NCBI GenBank assembly: GCA_018881555.1
Contig: JACAXG010000107.1
Location: 641,406 to 705,405, forward strand
Origin: Amblyornis subalaris
Taxonomy: Eukaryota; Chordata; Aves; Passeriformes; Ptilonorhynchidae
DNA: 64,000 bases
Direction: 5' to 3'
The notes under the pieces were generated by a model that saw only the letters and a list, made by a program, of their open reading frames with translations, had not been told where the DNA came from and searched no databases. The position numbers and the translations under genes are program-made. Shown here one piece after another: positions 49,368 through 59,223 of the stretch; position 1 is the stretch's first letter; every line of letters begins with the position of its first letter.

Positions 49368-49580
49368 CAAGGGTGGATATTAGGAAAAATGTCTTCACTG
49401 AAAGAGTGGTTAAACATTGGAACAGGTTTTCCAGGGAACTGGTGGAGTCACCATCCCTGGAAGTGTTCAAAAAATGAGTAGTTGTGTCCCTTCACGGTAT
49501 GTTTTAGTGGGCATGGTGGTATTCAGTCAGAGATTGGACTTGATGATCCTGGAGGTCTTTTCCCACCTTAATGATTCAGA
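49368..49580 (+). mobile_element. CR1 LINE 3' terminal fragment
   Basis: Sense CR1 3' end: GGATATTAGGAAAAATGTCT, TCACTGAAAGAGTGGTTAAA, CATTGGAACAGGTTTTCCAG, CATCCCTGGAAGTGTTCAAA, GATTGGACTTGATGATCCTG, GAGGTCTTTTCCCACCTTAA, TGATTCAGAAGA. About 210 bases, with the 3' end intact. Confidence 0.96.
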
Positions 49581-50379
49581 AGATAATCATGAGACTGCAG
49601 ATAAGCAATAAGTTTGTGTGCTATTCCNGAGCTGTAAAGTGTTCCAAAGAAAGTTTTTTTGTACAAATTTTTGTTCAATTAGCACAACTTGATTTATTGC
49701 TGGCTGAACCCTCAAACAGCCTGTAATTACAGANCCACAACTGCAAAGTAGGAAGATTATGAAGGTTAAACATATCAAGTCTTTGCATGAGAAGAAAGTG
49801 ATCATTGAGAAAAAAAAAGAAAAGATAATGAGAGATAAAAGGATTCAGGAGCGTGGCAGATCAGCTCGTGCTAGGACACTCTGTAATGAAAGGNGACAGC
49901 CCAGCAAATGAAAGCAGAAAACCTTGATTTTCCTCAGAGTGCCATTAGAAACTTAGATGTAGTCTTCACAAATAAATCTCATTTTAAGGGCTAGTGCTCT
50001 TTCTTTTCTGTCCCAAATTTACCTGCTGTGTTAATGCAGTGTCCTCTCACATCCGCTGTTGAAAATTAATTACTCGAGTAATAAGGAGATATAAAAAAAT
50101 CCCTTCAAACAGGTTATAAAAGGAGTTGTTTGCGCTGAAGGGAAGTTGCCCACTGCATTTTAAGTTTGCAGCATGAATAAATCTCTTTGTGTTCTCGTTT
50201 CAGTGCTTTCTCACACACTGTGTCCCACCATTGTGCCTAGAAGGGATAGACAAATACAGTCTTTTGGGCTGGCTAACCTTGTCCCAGAAGGATTCCTCTT
50301 AAAGACCATTTTCTGCTCTTTGCAATCTTAAATCCCATGGGAGGAGAAACTTCCTGTGCTGCCTCAGAGGCAGGCTTGC
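49581..50379. other. Intergenic, nothing recognised
   Basis: AT-rich unique sequence with an A run at 49811-49818. No exon, repeat family or conserved motif identified. Confidence 0.5.
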
Positions 50380-50545
50380 CCTCTATTACATTTCACTTTA
50401 AGGAAATATTTTCCTGATCTTCAGCCTTTATGTCTCACTTGCTTAATTCCTTCCCACTGCACCTAGTTAGATTCCCTTGTACAATCCTAAATAATTAATC
50501 ACCTCCTTCATTCATTTCAAACACTTGTTGAATACAGAGCAGAGA
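50380..50545 (-). mobile_element. Ancient CR1 fragment (probable)
   Basis: The + strand text AAGGAAATATTTTCCTGATC, TCAGCCTTTATGTCTCACTT, GCTTAATTCCTTCCCACTGC, ACCTAGTTAGATTCCCTTGT resembles the antisense of old CR1 3' regions of the turtle/archosaur type. It is strongly decayed and could be another CR1-like LINE. Confidence 0.5.
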
Positions 50546-53164
50546 CCAAGAATTACTCACAGGAAGAAAAGGAATGGGAACTAGATGAGAGAGGACCAGT
50601 TGAGAGGCGAGGAACGGAGAAAGAACAATGCTCCAAGCATAAAATCCAAGCTGCTGGTAAGAGTAAAAGGGATAGAGGAGAGCTGCAGTGCCCCGTGGCT
50701 GATTCATGCTGCTTACTTTTGCATATTAATTTGGGAAGGCATAACACACTTCCTCCTGGGGTCTTGAAGTTCTCTGCTCAGAAGAAGGTACCCTTTGATG
50801 CCTGTCAGTCTGAACGAGCAGCAGTGCACAGGCAGTTCCCCAGGCATGGCTGGGCAACCGAACGTGAAATGAGAGCGGCGGTGAGTGCACCGTGAACACA
50901 GACCCTGCAGCCCTTTAGGTGCCCAAAAAGCCTTCAGCAGGTGAAAGCTGCTCAGGTGAAGGCAGTCCTGCATATATGCAGAACTCAGGAGAGCTTCCAG
51001 CAATGATGGTAATGCTCCTCACAGGCTTGCTTTCCCCAGGACACGGGGGGATTTTGCCGCAAAAAATCCTGTTTGAAGAGTTGTGTTTTGGTTGGTGTTT
51101 TTTTTTGTTTCATTTTGTTTTGTTTGTTTGCTTGCTTTCCCTGGGTATTTTATTTCCATGACAATCACAAATCTCTAGGTAAGCCCAGAAGTGTATTCCT
51201 AGATCACAAGGAATACTTCTTATCTCCTTATCTGCAGAAGGTGTGTCCCAGAGCTCTGTGTCCATCCCAANTGGGATGCTAAAGCCGGGTGTCTTCACCA
51301 GGATCCCTTTCTCCCCCTCCTTCAGCAGAGAACAAGCATTTTCTTGGGATGCGTAACAGGTCAGGCTGAGGTCTGCCCTACATCTGGTGATACCTTTCCA
51401 GCTTTCCCAGTGTACGGGGATGCTCAAACNACTAAGAACTGCGGTTAACCGAGCCCAGGGCCTGGCCACACTGAAGCTCTTATGTCTCAGTAGGCGTTTG
51501 GCACCAATCCCCTGGGCTAAACTCCACAGCCCAGATAGGAATGTTCAGATAGGAACATTTCTGTGCTTTGCCAAGGAAGAGAAGAGCAGTCAGCAAGCAG
51601 GGAGGTGGCCAACTGTTAACAGAACACAGTAAGGCTAAATGAGCTGAAAAAAATGAGCCTGGAGAAGAAGGNGGCACTCTGAACCCTCTTATTACACCTG
51701 TTTGCCCTCTGTAAAAAGCCACAATCCAGCTGNTTGGTGTTGTTTCTGTGAGTTGTGAACTTTTTATTTATTCACACCTGGGAACATGACCTCTCATCCA
51801 GGAGCTCTGTTCCACCGAGAGTGAATTTATGGCTGGCATCTGCTCCTGCAGCAGGCACAGGGAGGTGATTTACGGCAAAGAAATTACGTTCTGACCCAGT
51901 GACAAGCCATTTTGCTGAGATGTTGAAGATATAAACAGTCAGGCTGCGGCATAATCAGGGATACAATTTCAGTAGTCGTGGTAGCACTTACACTGCCCAG
52001 CCCACCCCTCAACCCCACTGCTGGTGTTCAAAAGTTGGCTGCAGCTATAAGTCTTTTACAGGAAGCAGGAACTCTAAAAGGGAGGCACATGGGCTGGGCT
52101 GGGACTGTGCTGGGGTTTTCTTTTTATTGGGAAGCATATTTTGGTATAAATGAGAGCTGTCAAGTAAGCAAGCACTCCCAGTCATCAAGAAGATGCTTGG
52201 AATGGGACAGGGAAGTGGGACATCTCGCATGGGAATCTGTGGTAGTATTTACTGTGTAAGGTCCATGAAGATGACCATGGGATCCACTGGCTTGGCAGAT
52301 GGTGTTTGCAAAAAAAAAAAAAATTAGCTGACGGCAGATCTGCCTGTGCCACCTCATTTTCTTGGGTTGTATGGCCATGGTTTGGGACAGGAACCTGGGA
52401 TGTGGGAAGGGGAGGAGAAAGAGTCCCTCATGACCCCTCTGTCTCTCTGCACATCTACAGATCAAGGTCTTTACAGTTTTCTTTCTAGTCTGCATGTTCT
52501 CAGTCCCTGCTTGAGTGATGCTGTTACTATTTCCCCTTTCCCCACCCACAAGTTTCCTGGAAACCGGAGGTTTGCTGAGGGTGTGGGGGAGAAGGGCGAA
52601 CTGCTAAAAACACTGGGATCAGGACAGGAGAGCAGGAGGCCCAAAACCTTGTGCCACAAGTTGTGCTCATGCCTGTGGAAAGGAAGAATGTNTTCAGCTG
52701 CCTGCAGCAGACTGACACTGGTTGATGAGGAAATGTGTGGGTGGATGGGTTCCTGTCACCTGCAAGCACAAGGATCTTGGCCATGCTGGCAGTGCTGCAG
52801 CCACAGCTTTGGCTTTGTCACTCCTGTGGACATCCACCACCAGTGGTAGGTGTTTGGACCAGTGAAGCAATGCCTGAGTGTGCTTCATAACGTGGTGGTG
52901 AGCAGATATCCCAGCTCTGATTCTCAGAGTGTGCCCAGAGCTGGGCTGTGTGACACGTGGCTGCTAGAGAAAAACGTTTCCTTTGTAAGCACCTTCTGGA
53001 GTGTCTTTGGTTTTTATTTTATTTTCATTTTAAAGTAAGAGGAGAGGGGAGTAGGTACCATAGTGTGATGTGTCCTCAGCCTCTACTTGCCTCGAGTTCA
53101 CCCATATGTAACAGGAGAAGTGCAACCCAAGGTGAGTGCAACATCCATATTTCACACCACTTCA
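50546..53164. other. Intergenic, no gene seen
   Basis: Unique sequence with T-rich low complexity at 51098-51128 and a 14-base A run at about 52310-52323. Open frames at 52160-52849 on both strands do not resemble known proteins. Confidence 0.5.
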
Positions 53165-53900
53165 TGTCCCATCCTGCGGATGACACAGAATTGGTGGGGG
53201 ATGACCAAGGACAGGGCTGTCACTCAGAGCAAGCTCAGCAGGCTGCAGGAGAGGGCCAGCAGGAAATGTGTGAAATTCAAGAAGGACAGATGCAGAAACC
53301 TGCACCCAGGAGGGAAGAGGGGCTTGCAGTGGTAAAGGCAGGACTTGGGGTGGGTGTGTGTCCTGCTGGGAGGTGACCACAAGCCAGCAGTGAGCCCTGG
53401 AAGCAAAGCCAGCCAGCATCCTGGGCTGCATGGAGAGCAGCAGAGCCAGGGCAGTGAGGGGAGTGACTATCACCCTCCCACCCCCAAAAACACCCTACCT
53501 ACTAAGATATGTGCTATACCACATCTAGACACTGCATCCAGTTTCTGGTTCCTCCAGTACAAAAAAGTAATGGCCAAACTGGAGGAGCTTAGGANAGGGC
53601 CACCAGCATGGCTGGGCAAGGTCAAACTCTCACTGGCCAGCAGAGGCTGAGGGAGCTGGGCTTGTTCAGCCTGGAGCAGAGACAGCTTGGGGGACACCTG
53701 ACAGCAGCACACTGCCCTAGTATCTTTGGGGAGCTTCTCAAGAGGTTCTGGCAGGGCTTTTTGCAGTGGCATCTGGCAGGTGTGAGCGGCAAGGGGCATG
53801 AGTTGCCACAAGAGAGGTTCAAGCTNGATATCAGGAAAGACATCTTCACCATGAGGACAGTCAAGGAGTGCAACAAATTGTCCAAAGAGTCTGTGAAGGT
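53165..53900 (+). mobile_element. CR1 LINE, missing its 3' terminus
   Basis: Sense CR1 sequence from the end of ORF2 into the 3'UTR: GCGGATGACACAGAATTGGT, AGCATCCTGGGCTGCATGGA, TGCATCCAGTTTCTGGTTCC, GGAGCTGGGCTTGTTCAGCC, TGGAGCAGAGACAGCTTGGG, TCAGGAAAGACATCTTCACC, ATGAGGACAGTCAAGGAGTG, CAACAAATTGTCCAAAGAGT. Similarity stops near 53900, about 100-150 bases short of the normal CR1 3' end. Open frames across it are disabled ORF2 remnants. Confidence 0.92.
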
Positions 53901-54601
53901 TCCTGATTTTTATTTTGTTATTATTTAGAGCAGGAAGATCCGTGGTCTGGGCATATGGGAATCTAAAGTGTGTGGCATGATTACACCAGGATCAGAGACC
54001 CAAGTATCACTAATTATGTGATACTTTGGCCACATCCACAAGAAATGTAAGCGATCGTTTCCAAAGGATCCTCAAGGCCAAAAGCTGAATAGGATGAAAC
54101 TAATGCCAGAGGTGCTATAGATCACATAAGTACAAGTCCTTGGGGGTTTGGCCTTTCTGTCAGAGGGATATTCTGCATACATCTATCCCCTGAAAAGCAG
54201 TTCCACTGCAGCTGGTGTTTTTATTGGTATGGTACAATTCCCACTTAGGGCCTATGGGACATCACCCGGGGCTCATTTGTTAACAATAGGATTCACTGAA
54301 TTTCACCTTCAGCCGTCTACAAATGAGACCCCTAGAGCTCAATTTTTCTTTAATAAATGCAGAAATCAATGCCATTTGAGTTGCCCTGGGGTATCCAACG
54401 TGGCCCAGGTTTAGGAAAGTGAATGTAGTCCTTAAAGTGGGATTCAGCTCACAGACTCATCCTTCTAAGCATAGGAATCTTTAGCTGAGTACATGGATGC
54501 ACCAGGCTCCAATGCTTGTACTATTTAGAGCCCTTGAAATGGCCTGGGAAAGCTGGAGGTCACAATGCCCTATTTGTCCTGCATCATGGCTGCAAGCCCT
54601 T
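53901..54601. other. Unassigned sequence between two CR1 pieces
   Basis: About 700 bases that follow the abrupt end of one CR1 and precede an opposite-strand CR1 piece. A perfect 9-bp inverted repeat AAGTATCAC/GTGATACTT (54002-54010, 54018-54026) lies inside. No protein match is recognised. It may be unique DNA or an unrecognised repeat that replaced the CR1 3' end. Confidence 0.4.
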
Positions 54602-54690
54602 GGAATCCTAGAATTGTTTGCGTTGGAAAAGACCTTGAAGTTCATCGAGTCCAACTATGAACCCTGCATTGCCCTCCTGTTGCAGAGGCT
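54602..54690 (-). mobile_element. CR1 LINE 3' fragment
   Basis: On the + strand: GGAATCCTAGAATTGTTTGC, GTTGGAAAAGACCTTGAAGT, TCATCGAGTCCAACTATGAA. This is the reverse complement of a CR1 3' end, about 90 bases. Confidence 0.92.
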
Positions 54691-55919
54691 GCAGCTAAGC
54701 AGTTAACAGGATATCCTTGGGCACTGGGGGCAATATTTGTTGCCTCTGCTAAGAAAACTGAATTTTGCCATCCTCTTACAGCCACTGGAAAGTCAGCGAC
54801 ACCTCCAGACAGCTCCTTCACTGCCTGGTCTTTGGCATACCCTTCCAGGTGGGAATAATCGTCTCCAGGATGCATTTTGTTACCCTGANTAGTGGAGATG
54901 TCTGCAGGGTAAAGCAGCAGCTCGTGTCTGCTTTGAGGAGTGGTGGGCTGAGGCTGGGGTTCCTCAGCAGATGCATTATTGTCTCAACACCTCTGCGCCC
55001 TGTGTCCAAGATACCTGCATGGGACCACTGTGGCCTGAAACAGCACCTGTGCCTGTGCTGTTGCATGAACAGCACATCACCTTCCTCTGTTAGTGCTGCT
55101 GCTCATCCCTTTCGAGCTGTGCAGTGTCAGGTCTTTTGACTAACTCAGGTTTCTTCCAATTTCCAAGTGACTTCTCTTCTCTAACAGNTCCCAGGTATCC
55201 CCACTCCTCAGGTGGTACTAGCTCTTCATTTTCTGCTTCAAAACCACAGGGCTTTAACTCACATGTGCACCAATGAAAGCAGCTGTATCTATTCAGAGGA
55301 GGATGATGAACGAAAAAGTATTTTACTTTCACANGTGCTTCCTATTGACCTTTAAATAATATAATACATATATTATTATAAATAAACATGCATTACCCTG
55401 TAGTTCTCTACTACATGGTCAGCTCTACCTGGGTGAGAAGGGCAGGACAACTGCAAAGATTTCTCTAAATATGTTTATTTCATCATTGAACTTAGGCTTT
55501 TGGAGATGGGAAAACTTCTAGTCATGCTGCAGAAACAGAGGTAATGTTGAAAATTCTCTTCTTTCACATACCTACATGTCAAGAGAAGGCTAAAATGGTT
55601 TCTGGTCCAACTCTATAACAGTCTACTTAGTTACTATTTTATTAAAGATGTGGTAGCCTCAGATAGCAGGGGCTGAGATTAGGACAGAGAGCTCTAAACA
55701 ATTGACACGGACCCTTAGGAATATTTAAGCACACCAGCAGAATCCCAGATGGGATAGGGAATGTGAAATTCTCATGCACTCATAAAAGACAAGCAGGATG
55801 GCCCAGCCCGTGGTTGGCTAGTTTGACATTACTTTGGCAAAATAATGGACATATTGATATGGGTATAAAGACATTAAAGAAGAGGTAAACAATTAATGCC
55901 AATCAACATGTTTTTTAAG
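54691..55919. other. Intergenic, nothing recognised
   Basis: Unique sequence; open frames at 54765-55139 (+) and 54642-55332 (-) show no family resemblance. AT-rich at 55360-55395. Confidence 0.45.
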
Positions 55920-56950
55920 GGAGGAAGGGTTGTCAAACTGGATTTTATTCTTTGATGTGATTGTAGGTTTTGGCTGATAAAAGTAATTGCAAAGATGGAA
56001 TATATTCTGACTTTTGTATGTTTGACAGCACAACAGATTCTGATTAAAAAATTAGCATTCTACCCTATCAATACAAGGCACATAACATGGATTAAGAACA
56101 GGCTGACATGTCAACAAAGAAGCTGTCAAAGGAGATTCACTGTAGGAGAATGTTTTTTTTTAGAGGGGGTCTGAATGCTATTGAATATTTTCACTAATGA
56201 CTTGGAAGGAAATATCAAAACTGCTGATAACATTGGAAAATGTTGGAGGGGACTAGAAGTTACGCTGAAGTGCTCTCAGTGTGGTTGTAAGGAAGCTTGC
56301 AAGTGGAAGAACAGGCAAGCAGACCACACATGCAGGAACATGGAGCACAATGCATCCCAGAGGGATTTCGGCATGCTAAAGGAGCAACCCAAAAGAATTC
56401 TGCCAATATGGTATTTTGGGGCTTTTGCATGTTATTTTTGTGAGGACTGATGCAATCCCTGACTGTGTCATTCAGAGGAGTAGAGTAGGGATGAAATTTT
56501 TGATTTCTGTATGTTGCACCACTTGATGTTGAAATAATGCNTCTGGCTCTGGTACCCCAAATTTAGAAAGAATGTCAGGAGAAAAAAAAAATAGAAAAAG
56601 GAAATGTTGCATAAATAAAGCACACAAATTATTCAGGGACTGAAAACCCACTATTGTGTGTAGATGCTTTCAGAGCATGATATATTTATTTTATGAACGA
56701 GGGTTGAAAAGCAACTTGAGACCTGCTTAGGAGTGCCTTTGGGGGGAAATGGCAGATGCAGAAGGGCTCTTTAATGTAGCAGAACTGAGCAGAGCCAGAA
56801 CCCACAGAGAAAACATCTGCAGAAGCACGGGCAGGGATTCAGCAGATCGTGCACCTCTGGGAAGTGGTGGACTTTTGCCCCAACTCCCAGTGCCTTCAGA
56901 TTAAGATTGAAATCTTTTGGTTGTGTATTTGTTGATCAAACATGGGGNGA
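55920..56950 (+). mobile_element. Ancient CR1 LINE copy, about 1 kb
   Basis: The segment follows, in order, the sense strand of an old CR1: GTAGGTTTTGGCTGATAAAA and TGACTTTTGTATGTTTGACA (ORF2 core), GGATTAAGAACAGGCTGACA, AGAGGGGGTCTGAATGCTAT, TTCACTAATGACTTGGAAGG, CTGCTGATAACATTGGAAAA (degraded D-D-T region), TCTGGCTCTGGTACCCCAAA, GAAGGGCTCTTTAATGTAGC, AAGTGGTGGACTTTTGCCCC. Many small indels and stops show great age, compared with the young fragment at 38850. Edges are approximate. Confidence 0.7.
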
Positions 56951-57439
56951 GGGAGAAACTGTTGACCTACACATGAAAGCTGAGACCTGGTGATTTACAG
57001 GTCTCCTCTGACTCTCTACTGAAAGCCATGGAGCTGTGAGACTGCAAAGGAGCTGATAAAACCACCAGTTTCTTTCCTACAGGGCTTCATCTGTGCTCTT
57101 CCTCCTGCCTCNTTCCAAAATCTTTCCCTCCCTCCCTCTGTGCTCTCCATCCCGAGGCGCTATGCAACGCTGAGTGAAACTTCCCAAGCCGTTGGTCGGA
57201 GGGACATGAGACAGTGATGAAAATTTCACCCGGTGTGTTCTCAGGCAGGTTTTCAGAAGGCAAAACGCCAGCAAAACTTTGTGCCAGAAGTCGGCCCGCT
57301 TTCCAAACTGACACTGTCTCCTTTTGCAGGCAACTCAGGAATTTATGCGTGTCCTGTGAGTGAGATGTCCCCAGAGCAGCCGGGGAGGCTGGGACATCAC
57401 TCCCTGAAGTGCTGTCTTGAGGAAACAAGTCTCTAAGAT

Positions 57440-57800
57440 TCAAATGCTCCTTTGTTTATGAAATAAAGTCCACCAGACCTATTGCCAATTGTTTATGCTA
57501 AAGAGCGCACTCCCATTAATGCTAATGGTGCTTTGGAGCATAAATCCTTGCTAATTGATATAGGAATGTATCCCAGAAGAGTTTACTTTACTGCTGATTT
57601 AGCTGATAGATATAAATGTGTGAGAGGGAAATATTAGCATTCATGTAAAACAATTAGGTTATCAACAGGGGCAAATGATTCAGAAAATGACTGCAACTTT
57701 CCAGTTCCCTTTAACGGAAAAAAAGAAAGTCTGCTAATGAGGAAAATCAGAGGGAATACAAATATGAGCTAATCATTGCTATTATTTAATATTTATGTTA
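57440..57800. other. Candidate conserved noncoding element
   Basis: Unique AT-rich block with many homeodomain and POU-like cores (CCATTAATGCTAATGG, TTTATGCTAAAGAGCG, TTGCTAATTGATA, ACAATTAGGTTATC, GAGCTAATCATTGC, ATTATTTAATATTT) and almost no CpG. It lies about 1.1 kb beyond the inferred CELF2 3' end. Its texture is that of a deeply conserved enhancer. The inference is from composition only. Confidence 0.4.
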
Positions 57801-58857
57801 CATCAGCAGCCCTTGAAAACCGGGGCTGGGTCCCCACCTGAGCTCTGTGCAGATGTGGGTTGGACAGGACCATCCTGCAGCCCACCAAGGTCAATCCTCC
57901 CCGGGGCCTCTCTGGTGGAGCAGTATTTTGGGCTTGCAAGGCAGACACACCTGGCCACTGGGTGTTGAGCTCAATAACATTTACTGAACATGGATGAATA
58001 GAATGATACAAGCAGCAGATTGATTTCCACAATTTAATTTTTTTTTTTTTCAGATAATATAATGGCATATGAAAAGTGAGGCAGTAATGCAGTTCAAAAG
58101 AAAAAAAGAAAGCAACCCCTCTCCCTCCCCTCCCCTCATTCTCCTGGATCTTTCTGCCAAAGGCTGACATTATTGAAAATTTGATAAATACAAGAATTAT
58201 GGGCATTTCCATAAAAATCCAATTGTTTAAATTCTACAATTTTGTGGCAAATGTACAGCCATTGAAGGAATAATTTTTTCAGTGTACTCAACAGTTTTAT
58301 CTATTCAATTCCCATTTAATTCATGGATTTTGATGTGAAAATGTTTTCCTAAGAGAAGGCTCAGATACAGGAAACGTACAGTAAGCCACACATCTTCCCC
58401 CAAAAGATGCTTTGACCTCCAGTGTGGAATCTGTGGAATTTTGAGCATATGGGGTTTCATTTTTTAACTCTAAACCTATCTAGAATCAGGAGGAAAAAAA
58501 GTCACATACCAAAAAATAGAGTATCGTATCGTTTTATGACATTTTCTGATTCACATATTTTGGTTATTTTTTTTTTAGTGCAAAACCAAGCGCATTTGCT
58601 TCTGCAAATACAGAAACAGATCAAAATTTCTGCATTTTAGAATCTTTTGCTGCAAGTCACTGAATGGCAAGACTTTTTCTCCCCGCAGATTTCAGTAAGC
58701 CTAATTTTCAAAGTCTCTGTTATTAATGAAATATCAAGCGAATTAGATAACATTTGCCTGGGCATGGTTAAAGACCATGCACCCAGGAATATTTCATATA
58801 ACAAAAAGCGCCCAACCCTAGAAACATTTTTTTTTCCATTTAATGCTCATAAAATTT
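57801..58857. other. Intergenic, nothing recognised
   Basis: AT-rich unique sequence just downstream (in - strand sense) of the inferred CELF2 polyadenylation site. A 139-codon - strand open frame (57793-58212) is unrecognised. It may belong to a still longer 3'UTR form. Confidence 0.4.
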
Positions 58858-58884
58858 TACAGACAACAGAATCCTTTCTTAAGC

Positions 58885-58890
58885 TTTATT
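58885..58890 (-). terminator. CELF2: Candidate distal polyadenylation signal
   Basis: TTTATT on the + strand gives AATAAA on the - strand in the context TTAAATAAAGCTT. The - strand then reads GATTCTGTTGTCTGTA 10-30 bases downstream (complement of 58858-58873), a GU-rich downstream element. Cleavage would fall near 58860-58875. It is the best-formed - strand signal near the left end of this segment. Confidence 0.5.
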
Positions 58891-59162
58891 TAAGAAATCG
58901 AATACTATTATAGTTCAATATATATAAGACACATCCAGTATTGTGTTCCTGATAGCAAGTGCATAGATTTTGTTAAGATATCATTTTTATATTTAATTTT
59001 TTTTTTTTATTTGTTACTCAGTAGCACGCTTCATGATCACACGAAGGGATATTCCCAGTGATTTTGCTAAGAGCATGAGAGAAAAAACAGAACACAGCAA
59101 AGTAGTGAAACTACAACAGAGATGAGGAACAAAAACGATCAGGCAAACTATCAGTACAGTCG

Positions 59163-59223
59163 ATTCCTGATAAGTGAATAATCTGATTGCTTGGTCACAA
59201 TGCTTTATTCACTTATCAGGAAT
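59163..59223. repeat. Hairpin: perfect 19-bp inverted repeat
   Basis: ATTCCTGATAAGTGAATAA (59163-59181) is matched exactly by its reverse complement at 59205-59223, with a 23-base centre. Inside, ATTG (59186-59189) can pair with CAAT (59198-59201), leaving an 8-base loop. The right arm and the base before it form TTTATT (59204-59209), an AATAAA on the - strand. Outside the arms pairing stops at once. The size is near that of a short pre-miRNA or a miniature DNA-transposon palindrome. I cannot assign it to a named family. Confidence 0.95.

Noticed and set aside
52160..52849. Overlapping open frames on both strands
   Set aside because: Shadow frames in unique DNA with no family resemblance.
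53087..53928. Clustered open frames that looked gene-like
   Set aside because: Explained by the degraded CR1 LINE in the same place.
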